Source: Alentia gelatinosa (taxonomy: Eukaryota; Annelida; Polychaeta; Phyllodocida; Polynoidae). From it: 64,000 nt of DNA. The stretch is taken from NCBI GenBank assembly GCA_950022655.1, contig OX465582.1:92022704-92086703 (forward strand), read 5' to 3'. Every line of letters begins with the position of its first letter. The first letter of the stretch is position 1. The translations under genes and the position numbers were made by a program. The notes beneath the pieces were generated by a model. The model had not been told where the DNA came from. It searched no databases and saw only the letters and a list, made by a program, of their open reading frames with translations. Below are positions 1 through 14,161 of this stretch, in pieces.

Positions 1-672
1 CTCTGGCTGCCAGTGTACCCTGGAACCCGCCACCTGGTGGAAGTTGGCCGCACTACCGTCTAGCTAAAGCGGGTGTTCCACCAAGTCTGTGCTATATTTT
101 ATTTCAATCTTGTTTAAAGATCACAAGTTTTACTTGTTTTAGGTCCGTTGCTATGTGGGTTTGGTTCTTCGTAACAAATCATTTTGCATTAAGAGGGGAT
201 AAAATGATAAATAATGAAAACTAAAAAATATACCATGGAATTCTGAAGATTACATTTAAATTACAGACTGACACTCCCATCATAGTCACTATCGCCTGGG
301 GTTAGTCCTAATCGTAATCGTTTAGCCAATATCGTTCTTAGTTTTAAAGACACCTCCCTGGGTCGCACCAATTTGCCTCTGAGTATGTGTTCTTCGTATT
401 GGAGGAAAAAAAGGTAGGTATTCTTCAGTAATGGAGGTGTAAAGGAAGTTAGTGATGATAGGCTGCTTTCATCTCTATGCATAGAGCATATACTGTGTGG
501 ACAAACATGTGCCGATGTCCTTGTGGTTGTCACTGATCGTTGCCGGCTCATTTTGCATGTTTGTCGTGAAAATTTGCTCGGTGAAACGGTGAATAAGGGT
601 AAGATAAGACATGATCCTTTCATCTGTTTTGTCGTTGAATCTTAACAGTTCTTCTATTACTCTGCTTTTCAG
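1..672. other. 5' flank or intron with no recognised gene
   Basis: I see no IP3R-like exon here. The sequence just before 673 is a pyrimidine-rich acceptor tract, so this is intron upstream of the first visible exon. A minus-strand open stretch at 261-623 has no family resemblance I can name and is probably chance or repeat-derived. Confidence 0.5.
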
Positions 673-797
673 CCGTCACATTCCAGGTGTTCTCCATGAA
701 CAGATACAAGTTGTCCAAGAAATACCGGGCACTTGTCGAAAAGCATGGCTTGAACCCTGAGGATGAAGAACTCAACAAACAGATCAAAGCTGCTAAG
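673..797 (+). CDS. ITPR: ITPR exon 1 of window
   Basis: Acceptor TTTTCAG, donor AAG|GTAGGG. Starts with two bases of a split codon, then 41 codons beginning VTFQVFSMNRYKLSKKYRA and ending NKQIKAAK. The MNRY motif followed by a basic helix matches the end of the IP3R suppressor domain. Copies of the last ~35 bases, including the donor, recur in the intron just downstream. Confidence 0.85.
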
Positions 798-3700
798 GTA
801 GGGTTCATATTGAGAAAGTAATTGAGCTTCTAATTAGGGTTTAGGTTAAGAAACTCAATGGGCAAATAGAAGCTGCTAATTATGGTTTAGATCAAGAAAC
901 TCAACAGATAAATCAAAGCTGCTAAGGTAGGGTTTGATTCAAATCACGTTCGCTCAAGCTCTACAGTTTCAATTATTATCAAAAATGTCTATTTTCAGGT
1001 GGTACTTACTTTTCTGATTATTCTCGTCTTCCAAATACCAATTATCATTTGTTCTGTGTATACTTTAATAATTGATATATCGATGACAGAAAACAGCTGA
1101 TTGTTCTGTGTAGGCTGTAATAACTGATATGTCAGTGAAAAAAAATGGTGAATTTGTTCTGCATAGACTCTACTTACTCATATGTCAGATATAGAAAACA
1201 GCTGATTTGTTCTGTGTAAACACTAATTACTGATATGTCTGTGACAAAAAACTGCTGATTTGTTCCGTGTAAATTCTAATTATTAATATGTCGGTGACAG
1301 GAAACGGCTGATTTGTTCTGTGTAAACTTTAATTACTGATATGTTGGTTACAGAAAACGGGTGATTTGTTCTATGTAAACTCTAATAACTTATATATAGG
1401 TGACAGGAAATGTGTGTAAACTCTAATTACTGATATGTCGGTTACAAAAAACGGCTAATTTGTTCTGTGTAAATTCTAACTACTATTATATGTTGGTGAC
1501 AAAAATGGTTGATTTGTTCTGTGAAGATTCCAATATATAATATGTAGGTGACAGGAAATGGCTGATTTGTTGTGCGTAAACTCTAATTACTAATATGTCG
1601 GTTACAGAAAACGGCTGATTTGTTGTGCGTAAACTCTAATTACTAATATGTCGGTTACAGAAAACGGCTGATGTGGAGGTTGCTGACAACACAGCAGAAC
1701 AATCCCGTCTTCTGGGTAAGAGACTGCGTTACGGACAGATGGTACAGGTATGTGTCCTCTCAACTAAACTAAAATTTGTTAAAAAAAAAAAAACTGACAA
1801 GGCCAAAACTACCTCCAATGTGTTCATCAGGCTATATCTGCCAGGAACCACAGTCTATCAGACTATATCTGTCAGTAACAACTTTCATCAGGCTATTTTT
1901 TTTATTTAAATTTTTTTTTATAACTCTTCTTTATTGTATCACAATGGTTTCAATCGGATCCCGTACATTATCTGACAGTAGCTAGAGTACAGAGTCAGAG
2001 GTAGACTTGCTCAAGTCTTTGATTATGAACACTCATTAAATGATTGAAGAAAATCAGAATAAAGTCCATTATAGTATGTTCTCTGACTGGACCATGAATC
2101 AAAGACTTGTCCAGTAGGAACAGAACCTCCTGTATATATCTCCCAATCGCTCCCTGTAACCCTACACCTCCTACTACCCCTCCCCCTCCTTCAGTTCTTT
2201 GACCACCTATGTTGTCATAGCAATACATTTCGCCTGCTCCTGCCTGTGACCCGATTGAGATCAAAGTCAGAGGGTATCAATATCTGTAAGGATATCTGTA
2301 ATGAGAGTGTTGGAAATACTGGAGCTAAATAGTGCCAGACAGTGCTATTACAGATTGTAGCAGTCCCTGTATCCCAGCGAGGAGGGTAGCCATAGGAGGC
2401 AGGGACTGGAGCTAGTCTAAGCCAGAGGCTATAACTGCCGGTAGACACAGTTCATAATGCTATATCTCCCATTAACCAAAGTTCACAATGCTTTATCTGC
2501 CAGTAACTACAGTTCTTCAGACTATAGAATTGTTATATAAGACTACATATTCCTTTACATAGACAATAATCAATAGGTTTCTAGAAAAGTGGCTGTAAAC
2601 TACGATAATTTGGCAAGTAGTAACTCACAAGCGTAAGTGAGTGTATTACGCCATCAACCTCAAGTGGTTTACAAAGCCGCCTATCTGTAAAACCATCGTT
2701 TGTTGTATTCATCGTCAATCTTCTCCAATGAATTGAACCCAGCAATTGGCATATAAAAGGGTATATCAATAGGGACTATTTTCTAGTCTGTTTGGCACAA
2801 AGGGACTACTTTCCCATATACCATGGATTTAAATCTGTGTGCCATGGTTAAGGTATCTGACAGTTTTTAAACAATGGGTAGTGATTTACATATATTCTCA
2901 ATGGGTACTTTGTATATCATGGATGATAAAATGTCTCTCAATTTGTAAATTCTGTCTGCAGCTTCTTCACGTGTTTACAAACAAGTTTGTCCACATCAGC
3001 ACCGACAACACCAGTGTGGTCGACAAGAGCAAGATGATGGTAAGTTTTTTTGTTTGTTTTTTTATTCACGGAAGCAACATACATTCACCCGGGGTGGGCG
3101 TTCTTACATGCAGTTTGCATAACAGTATATACAGTAATTTATTCTAGTTAAATTCGTGTATCTCGTTACTAGTACATACACTGCGCTAAAATCACCACTT
3201 TTTTGCCAGCCTAAAAAAGTCAGTAACTTCAAATTTAATTTAATCAAGTGTAAAAACTGTCCTGATTTTTCAACATTTTCAGCGTGGAAAAGTGTCGAAG
3301 TCTGACCTTTTACCATACAATGATGGCTAAGCTCTAACTTTTCAGCATGGGAAAGCATCAATGTCTGACCTTTTACTGTGCAATGACGGCTAAGCTCTGA
3401 CCTTTCACTGTCAAAAAGTGTCAAATTCTGACCTTTTACCGTGCAACGACGGCTAAGCTCTGACTTTTCACTGTCAAAAAATATCAAAGTCTGACCTTTT
3501 GCCGTGCAATGACGGCTAAGCTCTGACTTTTCACTGAGGATAAGTGTCACAGTCTGACCTTTATACCATGCAATGACAGCTAAGCCCTGACTTTTCACCG
3601 TAGAACAGTGTCAAAGTCTGATCTTTTACAGTGCAATGATGGCTAAGATCTGACTTTTCACCATGGAAAAGTGTCTGACCTTTTACCATGCAATGATGGC

Positions 3701-6700
3701 CAAGCCCTGACTTTTCACTGTGGAAAAGTGTCAAAGTCTGATCTTTCACCATGTAATGACTGATTAGCCCTGACTTTTCACAGTGGAAAAGTGTCAAAGT
3801 CTGACCTTTTACCGTGCAATGACAGCTAAGCCCTGATTATTCACCGTAGAAAAGTGTTAAAGTCTGACCTTTTACCATGCAATGACAGCCAAGACCTGAC
3901 TTTTCACCGTGGAAAAGTGTCAAAGCCTGACCTTTTACCGCGCAATGACGGCCAAGCCCTGACTTTTCACTGTGGAAAAGTGTCAAAGTCTGACCTTTCA
4001 CCGTGTAGTGACTGCTTAGCCCTGACTTTTCACCGTAGAAAAGTGTCAAAGTCTGACCTTTTACTATGCAATGACAGCTAAGCCCTGACTTTTCACCGTG
4101 GAAAAGTGTCAATTTCTTACCTTTTACCGTGCAATGACGGCTAAGATCTGACTTTTCACCATGGAAAAGTGTCAAAGTCTGACCTTTTACCATGTAATGA
4201 TGGCTAAGCTCTGACTTCTCACCATGTACAAATGTCAAAGTCTGACTTTTTCACATATAATTAAGACCTGACTTTTCAGACTTTTTGCAGATATATGGTA
4301 AATCCAGTGGAACAGGTCAATGTATGATCTAAAACAAACAAAAAAAGTCAGCAATTTTTCAGTTCGCCCCCCCACTTTCAAAATGTTCTGACGCCCCTGT
4401 AATGGCTGTATTTGCTGCAAAGCATATATGAAGAGAAATATTGTCTGGGGGACACGTATATGCCGGTCGTATTCATTTCACACGTCTATAGATGAGGCGT
4501 ATACCCAACGGAAAAAAGGACTATCGTAAAACTGGATGAGGTTTAATCTTGGCCACCGTATTCCACGACTGGAGTTTGGCAAAGTGACTTCATGAGGCGA
4601 AGCCGAGTGAAGACCGGAGCCAAAACTTCAGGAGTGGAATGCGGTGGCCAAGATTAAAGCGAAACAGGTTTTGATTTTATCCTACCCTATCTCCTCGATT
4701 TTGGAATATTACATGATAATAATGCTGTATGCCACTAGTGGCATATAAAACTCTGTATGCCAGTCAGCGTGGCATACGGAAACCCATGTTAAACCTATGG
4801 GATTTCATATTAGGGGTAGGATAATACCTTGTATACGCAAACCTATATACGCCAGGTGTATACATATATATACACTGGTGGTTTTCGCGCAGTGATAGGA
4901 CAGACAGGACAAAGGCAATTACACAACAGATAAACAACAGATAAACAACAGATAAACAAAAGGTCAGAAGACCTGGAACTGGTATCTTTAAAGGTCATCA
5001 GACTAAAACATAAATAGAGTCACTTGGGTAATAATATATTTTGGTATTTGTTGAAACTTACACGAATTGTCTGAATGATATTGGGGTCATGTATAGTCCT
5101 GTCCGTGTGATTAATGTTGTATAATGTCCAATGTCCTCTTATTCTTTTTTTGTGACAACCGCGTGGAGGATCACCAGGAAACTGGTGAATGTGTTATGTC
5201 ATTAATTTTGTTGAATAAAAAAAAGACAACAACACAGGACAGACATAGTGAAGTTAACGAATCCTAGGGAGGAATTTCCTCTCGCCGGCTGGCTGACCAA
5301 ATATTTCAAACTACCATAAATTAATATGACAATAGTCTGTGTATTTGCTATATATAAGAACACAACGGAAAACAATACATGATATTGATCATGATATACG
5401 ATTACTATAGCAAGATGCATTGGACATTGTAACAGGAAATCTGATTTGGTATTAATTGATATGTAATAGTTAAACTTTCTAGCAGTAGTGTGTTTCCTCA
5501 TCAAGTTGTAACCTAGTGGTCTACAATGACACTTTGTATTCTGAGTAAAAAAAAAAAATGGAGACAAATTTCTCCAAGATGATGAGATAATTACGAATGT
5601 TGACGCATGAAGATGGCAGTTAAAACTGAGGTGTGGCGCGATGAGTCGCTGTAGGTGTGACTTGACATTAATAACCATGGTTCACAGTCTGGTGAGCCGC
5701 CTTCACCCCAGTCGGGTGTTACGGTACATTTAAAACATTTATTTTTCACAATGGTAGCTACAGATATGTCTTGGCAACAGGTTGGTATCAGATGGAAATC
5801 TGGTCAAATTCAAGGTAGCGTCGGTCGCAGTAGAGGTGTTTCTGCCACGCTCACTTATTACATTTAAAACAATGTTAATTAATTATGAAAAATTCGCAGC
5901 AGTGGTGGGAGATCACAGGACCCAAGGTACAGGTCCCAGTTGCCCACTCAGTATTAATATAGTACTGTATGATCGTTCCATGGTCCCCAACTCAGTATCA
6001 ATATAGAACTGTATGATCGTTCCCCAGTCCCCCCACTCAGTATCAATATAGGACTATATGATCGTTCCCCGGTCCCCAACTCAGTAGCAGTATAGGACTG
6101 TATGATCGTTCCCCGGTCCCTCTACTCAGTATCAGTATAGGACTGTATGGTCGTTCCCCAGTCCCACCACTCAGTATCAATATAGGACTGTATGATCATT
6201 CCCCCACTCAGTATCAATATGGGACAGCATTATCATTATGGGACTCCGTGATTGGTATGAATTTTATGGTAAAAGTGTCAGATTTTGAGGCTATCTGCAC
6301 TGCAAAAATACAAAAAAGAGAATTCTTTGCTGCCTCAGACACCTTGAAATCATGACGGGTATTCTGTAGGACTAACCACTTTGGCGTTGAATAGTCTTTT
6401 ATATGACTTAGTATATAGTCGATGCTATCATTGCAGGCAAATAAAATCTGAAATAAATACAATTCGATAATTCAACTTTGTCTTCATTCGTGACAAATAA
6501 CCTAATCACGTCTCTTTCAGGTATCGCTGAAAAACTTCAGCTCCAAAAATGCCCAGTTTAAGATCCAACCTCGATACAAGATCAAGGTGGAAGGAGAATA
6601 TGTAAGTATCTCATCAAGTGTTGGGATAATTAATCTAAGATGGTGGACGTTACAAATGTAACATGAAATTGTAATCTGTCACTCCTGGAAATGTTTGGTT

Positions 6701-9700
6701 GTATCTAGCTATAATGTTCAACAACGGTCTGTCCTGTAGAATTTGAGGGAAGTTGCCTCCACAGTGTAAAGATATCTAGCACAACCTCTCATGAGTTCGG
6801 TGGAGGTTCTGTAGTATGAAAAGGTTTTCTTCTTTTACCCACATTAAAACTATCCATGTATGTCTTTTGCTAAAAAAAACAAGCAGCTATGAAATTCCTT
6901 ATTATGTTGTGCACGGATAATTTTCTCTTCTATTGAATGTTAACTCCATGTACGCTTGAGAAGTGCCGATAAACTGCTTTTAAAAAAAAAAGAAAAAAAA
7001 AAAAGGTGGACGTCACCAGGGACTTTTACATATGAATTATCTTCTCAGAAGTAACACTTGCCTGTTTCTGATATGAATATGGGGATTAATAAGACGTGGC
7101 CATTATACCATTTATTAAAAATATGTTTATGGAAACTAAAGTGAATTATCATGATTAATTTCGATTTACTCATTTGCATCTGATACTGAAGATATGGTTC
7201 TGTTTTCTCACACCTGTCTGCTTCAGGCTCTACAAAAATGTAGTATGACTTAATTATACAAACTCCTATCTCTGTGTCCTTCTCCGTCGCAGATCGAGAT
7301 GCACGACCAGATTGTGCTGGAGAGTGTGAAATCTCCAGGCAACTTCCTGCACGCCAGCGACCCCTACCAGGTGGATTCCTTCACTCGCGGGTACAGTACA
7401 GTTTATGTTGATACTAAACATCATCTCTTAGTGGTATATATTTCCACTGATAACCAACAGGGGGAACCACTATTCAACCTCACTTAGGTCATAGGTCAAG
7501 GGAAAGGTGCCACTTCCGCCTTCTCGGCCTTCATGACGGGTCTGAATTTTTTTTTTCTCACTTTTTTTTAAAAATCTGTTTTATTAGGGTTTCATCTCAT
7601 ACAAAATTTGATGTCCGAGCTCGGTTAACCGTTCTTCCGCCCGGTCCCTCAGGTTCGGAAGGTACAATCGTATTGATTATAAGTTATTCGGCTGAGTAGT
7701 CGACCCATCATTGCATAGCCAACGCTAACTCACAAATGGTAGGTTACTAGGTAAGCAATATCCATATTGCTGACAGTGAGTAATAATGTGATGTGATGAG
7801 ATGGGATGATATTCATAATAAGAGTTTTCGGACTGACCACAGGTCAATATACACAACTTTAATCACCAAGTGGTTGTAACACAATCCACTATATAACACA
7901 TTTAATATCTCGAATAGTAGTTGCAACGTAAGCTACTGGCTCAAGGTAGTTACCACACAATCTACCCTTGTTGTTCATTTATTTTACTAGCGACTTCGTC
8001 GAATCATATTTGAGAGGGTGATAGATTGGCCAACAACCCCTGTCTGCACTGCGCTGCGAAGAACATGCGTAGCAAACGTCTGCTCTGGTGGCCAGTGTAA
8101 GAGGGTGAGGGCTTAGTGGCGCCCCCTACTATTGTACCTGAGACTATCAATCAGTTACCAACCATCATTCCATGCGACACAGATCTTACCGACTCCCAGC
8201 GAAATGTGATCTCTCAAGTAAAGGAGATTGAAAAACTACAGTTCTAAATTATATTTTCAGTATGGCTAGAAACAAATCCTAAGGATAGAAGTACATCTGT
8301 GTAGAAAAGCACAAAAAAGAGTAGCAGGATTCAGTTAAGTACTGCACAAGAATCTCACTCTCGTGGCCCTTCAGTCTCCATGCCTAGGTCTGGTTCACTT
8401 TGTCTCTATGTGCGGGAGCAACTTCAAGCGGATACTTCCAGAATCATAGTTTTTTAGATATAGTAGGTAATAATTATTAGGGGAGAATATGGGGCGGGGG
8501 AGTTTATGCACGTCTATTTAGTAAGAATACCGAGAGAGCAGTCATGGTGTAGTCAGTTGCAACACAAGCTGACTAGTTCATGTAGCATTTCGGGTAGTCC
8601 TTCTTTATGAGTACTTTAAATTTGTTTTTATCAGTTGCTGTTGTGTAGATTTCTTTCAAATTGTTCCAGGCAGTGATGCTACGGACAAAAAAAAGAGGAG
8701 TTAAATACAGCGTCTTTGAGAGGGGGTTGTAATAGTCTTGATATTTGTTATGTTTAATAAATAAGCCTCCTTCAATTACCTGGAGGCTTCGTGTAATCTT
8801 CAAATCCATTTGGTGGTTTGTTTGTGTTATTCCAAGGTAAAATATGTTCACACTTCGTATCAGTAGGCCTGTGAGTATAGATTGGCAGTTTCTAAAACAA
8901 TAAAATGAATCAAAACAAAACAAAAGGAATCTAAGAAAACGGCGCAGTTTACTGAAGTCATGAACTGAGAATGGAGGTCATTGGTAATTACTGATCTAAT
9001 TGTAGTAGAGAGAAACTAAATATGGGAGAATCACAAATGTGTCATTCATTAGGGTGCGGCACCGTTCACCTACAATTATATTTATAATGAAGCTACCCGG
9101 AACAATGTGCCATTGTCTTTTCTAATTAAAGTTTCGTATATAATGTAGGCTGCTTCAAACGAGCCACTGAGGTCAAATCAAGGACAAAGGGATTAAAACA
9201 GGAAATAAGCGTTTAGATTAACTAGGAACAGATAATCCATTGCAGAGGGATAAAGCCCATAAGACAGCGACATCTCTTATTATTTACCTAAGCACGAACT
9301 CAGTGTAAATACAGTTATAAATACGAGGCAGGAACACTTCCACACACAACCGATGCTACCTTGAATATGACAAAAACGTGTCAGAACCAAACCGTTGCTA
9401 TGCAATCTCCCAGGATACATTGTTGAAAGAACAATGGCGCATAACAACCACCCATCGCGCCAGTGACATCACACTAGCGCGGCCATTCTCCCAGCATATG
9501 TTAAGTGGGAAAACGGTGAGAACCAAGCATTTTATGGGTTCAGGGCTCTGTCAGTTTGACAGAGGGGGGGTGGGGGTCCAAGGTTTCATCCGAATCGGAC
9601 TCTTCAGGCATCTTAAAGTTAGGCTGTATCAAGGCATGTGATGTTATCACACTTTTAGGGTCACACAGAGTATGTGGGCCCATGGCAACTTTATTAAAGT

Positions 9701-12700
9701 TATAAAATTGTCCAAATGGGAGTGTAGCACTGATAGACACAAGAAAAGTCTGTATCTAGTCAGGGGGGCAGGGTCAGTAGTCGGCCTGGCTGAAAGCCAA
9801 GGAGACTGAAGCGGATTGAGTCGAAAACCGGTAACATAAAAATTTTTAGACGAGGCAATGGGATTAGGACTCAGATTTGTATGTGACCCATAGACTAATA
9901 GAGAGGTGCGTCTATTAGGTTTAGACCATACGGGATTTGGGTCCTCAGTCGGAACATCCAATTCCTTTCAATGCGATTTCGCAGGTATTGACCGGCCTCC
10001 GAGTCTGGGGACCGGTGTATGAAGTCGAGTACAGTGATCTGTACATCGTCAAGGCCGTTGTGGCCATCTGTGTTGAAGTGGTAACCCATGTCGGTATCCA
10101 TGTGTGCATATTTTATGCGGTAAAAATGTTGTTGGAAGCGGTCCATTAGCCTCCTTTTGGTTTGCCCAACATATTGTGCAGAGCATCTAGTGCACGTAAT
10201 GCAGTAGATAAGGTTGGAACTCTGGCAGCATACATTGTACTTTGCGGAGTAGGTTCTGTTTGTCGAAGAGGAGGTGATCTCTCCACTCACGTCCAGAGCC
10301 TTACAGTAACGACAGTTTTCGTCAGTGCATTCGTTAGTGTCTCTTGATTGACGGCCAGCGACCGCAGAGGTATGTTTACCACCGGAGTCCAGGTTGTAGG
10401 TCAATCGTGCCCTTACTAGCGAGTTGCGCAGGTTAAGGGGTTTGCGTAGCCCTACCACCACACGAAGTTGGTGTAGCGATCTGGTCTTGGCGGACCTGGC
10501 TAGTAGGTCCCAGTTGTTAGTCACGATCCTTTTAACTGAGTTAAAGGTCGGATGGAAAGTAGTGACCAAAATAGTTTGGTTCTCGAGTCCCTCGCGTTCC
10601 CGCTGCTTGACCCACAGGCGAGGGTCGGGACGAGGGGAGTGGGCAGCCTTGACAAGGCTGTTCGCTACTAGGTGAGGTGGGTAGCCTCGATTCACGAAGT
10701 GGGCGGCTTTTATGAGACCGTGTTTCATAAAGTCTGTAACGCTACTGCATATGCGACGAATGCGTAGAAACTGACCATAAGGGATCCCTCTCTTGCAGTG
10801 GGGGGGATGGGCAGACTGGTAATGCAAGAAGTTGTTTGCATCCGTAGGTTTGCTATACAGGTCAGTTGTCAGGACCCCCTTATTTAGGTGTACCCTTGTA
10901 TCCAAGAACGGGATATCGGAGGTCGAGATCTCGCTAGTGAATTTGATTGAGTCATGTACCCCATTTAGGTGTGTGACAAAGTCCTTTAGGTCCCGGTCAC
11001 CGTGTTGCCACACCATAAAGATGTCGTCAATGAAGCGGACCCAGAGGAGTGGTTGCAAGTGGTATGAGTACACATGCCTATTTTCGAAATCTGCCATGAA
11101 CAGATTCGCAAGGGTTGGGGCGACCCGTGTCCCCATAGCAGTGCCTCCAATTTGGAGGTAATGCTCCCCATTGAATTCAAAGTTGTTGAATTCCAAGACC
11201 ATTTTCAGGAGTTCCAACACCGAGCTGTTTTTCGGTGTGCCCGAAACAATGGATGGGGAAGGGCGGTATTTCGCTAGCCAGCGGCCTACCGCTCGTCGTC
11301 CTTCCTCATTTGGGATGTTCGTGTATAGAGACGTCACATCTAGAGAGCACAGGATTGCATTATCAGGAATTTTTCCTTCCAAGCTAGATAGCCGGTGCAA
11401 GAAGTGACCTGTGTCCTTGACATATGACCGAGTTTTTGGGACAATGGGTCGAAGGATAAGGTCGATGAGGGCGGAGATTTTCTCCGTCGCGCATGAGTTG
11501 GCTGACACTATTGGTCGGCCAGGTGGAGGCCGTTTGGCCTTGTGGATTTTGGGAAGGAGGTAAAAACTGGGTGTCTTACACTTATCTGTCCTTACCTTGT
11601 TAAGAATCCTGCTGTTGAGCTCGTCCTTCCTGTTGAGGCCTTCCAAAAAGGAGTTGATCTTGGAGCAGTGCTCCTGGGAAAAATCGCGATCGACTAGTCG
11701 GTAATAGCGCTGGTCAAGAAGTTGGGACTTAGCCTCGTTAATGTAATCAGTAGTGTTTTGGATAACTACTGCTCCGCCTTTGTCGGCTGGTTTAATGACA
11801 ACGTTGTTGTCAGAAGCAAGGCTGAGGACAGCCTGTTTCTCGGACTGACTGATATTGCGGTCTCTGGGGTTTATGGTGACACTATTGGTGAGCTCTATCT
11901 CGTTCAAAGTGATAAATGTCTCTAGAACGGAACTTCCCGGGGGGGCCCTCTTGTAATTGGGAGAGCGAAACACCTTCGCAGCGTTGACCTGTTCATACAG
12001 GTCAGCGTTGGAGGGGGGTTTTGGTTGGGTGGAGAAATGGTGTCTCCATCTCAGTTTGTTGTGGAACCGGTCCAGGTCTTCAAATTTCTCTCCTAGGACG
12101 GGTTCCCCGGGGGTGGGGCAGAAGTTGAGACCCTTACTTAACATCTGGATCTCCGGTGTGGTAAGGACTCTCTCAGAGAGGTTCACCACCGTGTTCTTAG
12201 GGTCTACTTTGTAGATAGAAAGAAAACGGATAACTGAATCATATTCAGAAACTTTAATCACCGGCTGGTCGTCACTATTGTTATTACCACTTGTATTATG
12301 AACTGGAACAAAGGCATTGATATCAACATTAGACAAACAATCAAAGTTCAACAGGGGTGAGGGATTTTCCTCAACAAGAACGTTCAAGGGTGTGAGAGTA
12401 TCTCGAGTACTAGGATCAGAGTCCATATGAGAGGTGTCACTATCCAGGTTCACTGAGCTGGGTCCCGAAGGGCCCTGATGATCGCAAGTTCGCGGGCGCT
12501 TAGGCTCGTTGCCAAAGCGTGGTCCGATTGACGGGGTGTAGGGTTCTCCCGACGGCGAACCTCCTGGCGAGGTTGTTGTTGGCGCTGTGGTTCCCGCCGA
12601 CGCGGGTTGGCTGGCCGGCCCTCCCGATTCCGGGTGCGTTGACTCTGGTTCGATTGGGCATTGACAAAACCCCTTGATGGCGGAGGTCGTGGGGTCTGTC

Positions 12701-14091
12701 TGGGTCCCCTCGCATGGAACAGGCCAAAGTTTGTCGATGGTCGCTCTGCCTGCGAGGTCCCAGTAGGTGGTATCTGCGTCCTACGGGGTATCGGTGTCTG
12801 GAGTCCGCCAGGGATGTTGGGGACTCGGGATGGGTTAGCCCATTCTGCCATGGAGAGTTGTCTGGTAGGCAGCGTATCCCTTCTGATCGAGAGGTCCCTG
12901 ATCAGTAGGGCTTTCGTGCGTCCAATCATGCCACACGTGGCGGAGATTGCCCGGTCCAAAGCTGGCTGATCCTCGCTCGCGAGGGAGCTAGTGGTCGCCA
13001 ATAAGGTGTTGCCTTGTTTCCTCTCGGAGTTAGCCTTGTCCCTCAGGTGCACAGCTACGATAGATTGTACGTCACTGGCAGCATTTCTTCTGATTTGGGC
13101 AATCTTGTCGGTCAGGATTTCCTCGGTCTCGACATACTGGGGAAGGTCGGCTTTACCGGCAGCCCAGGGCGTGATCAGGTCAGCCTGGTTCAATGAGACC
13201 AGCCAGTCGGCCCTCACATTGCTCCTCATAGCGGTCGTCAGGTATGTTTTGGCCTGCTTCCATATGAGAGTAGTTGCTGGTGGTAGGGATGGTGGTGCTG
13301 TTTCATCCTGGTTGTCCTGCAAAGTAACAGACAGGTGATTAGCGGGGGTATCCGTCTCCACATTTGGTGTAGTTGGATGGGGTCCGAGGGGTCCTGGATT
13401 ATTATCCGGGACGATGGTGATTTTGGGCAGTGTCTTAATTAAATTGTTAAGTTTACCCTCTATGTTAGTGTCAACCAGTTCCACATCGGAAATTAGATTC
13501 TTGAATCTGTTATGAGTGGGGACCTGGATAGTAGGTCCACGGGTCGGGGTGGGGTTGGTTAGCACACCTGCGTTGGGGGGATTATTTTCCCGGGCCTTAG
13601 GGGGATTTGGGACGGTCTCTACTTTGGACATTCCATTATTTCCCTGATCTGGTCTCTTTTGGGCCATTGATATACTGTTTTTAGCTTTAAGGAAATTGTT
13701 TTTCCTGGGGACCACCCTGGTGCGTTGTGGTAGGGGTGGGGCCTCTTGCTGGGAGACTACAGTACTATATTGACGTTTGTCAAGGTGAGATTTATTATTA
13801 TTGTTAAAAGCCCATTGGGTTTTAGCATCATGATTAAGTTGTGCAGTTGCAACAGTGGGGCACCCTTGAGTGGGGTTTGAAAGGTTCGAGGTGGACGATT
13901 CAGATTGGGCATTGAAGCTACCCTTACTCTCAGTAAGGAGTTCGGTTATAGTGTCAAGTGGTTGATTGACATCAATGGGTGCGAGGGATGCGGTCACAGA
14001 ACGAGTTTTGTCAGTGGACGGCTCTGTAGTCGGTGCACCTAGAAGGCGAGGGGGTGCCTCGTCGGGTATGGTGTCATTCACACCCTCCGTG

Positions 14092-14161
<70 letters not shown>

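Larger units (their letters stand above)
3179..4894 (+). mobile_element. Non-autonomous element with CACTGCGC.. terminal repeats
   Basis: Left end CACTGCGCTAAAATCACCAC (3179-3198) is the inverted counterpart of GGTGGTTTTCGCGCAGTG (4877-4894). The same terminus bounds the element at 15449-16113. The interior holds a 60-bp minisatellite and a nested hairpin element. No transposase is present. Confidence 0.6.

Noticed and set aside
261..623. Minus-strand 120-codon frame as a possible gene or transposase piece
   Set aside because: No motif I can name, no neighbours supporting it, and located in a presumed intron.
3104..4238. Minus-strand frames with repeated GEKSGLSCHCMVKGQTLTLF
   Set aside because: Produced by the 60-bp minisatellite; period divisible by three and no independent evidence.
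7860..8170. Possible LTR or other retroelement end
   Set aside because: No matching second copy, primer-binding site or polypurine tract was found in the window.
10424..13338. Several plus-strand frames of 60-115 codons across the Penelope-like element
   Set aside because: Shadows of the long minus-strand ORFs, which carry recognisable RT and GIY-YIG motifs.
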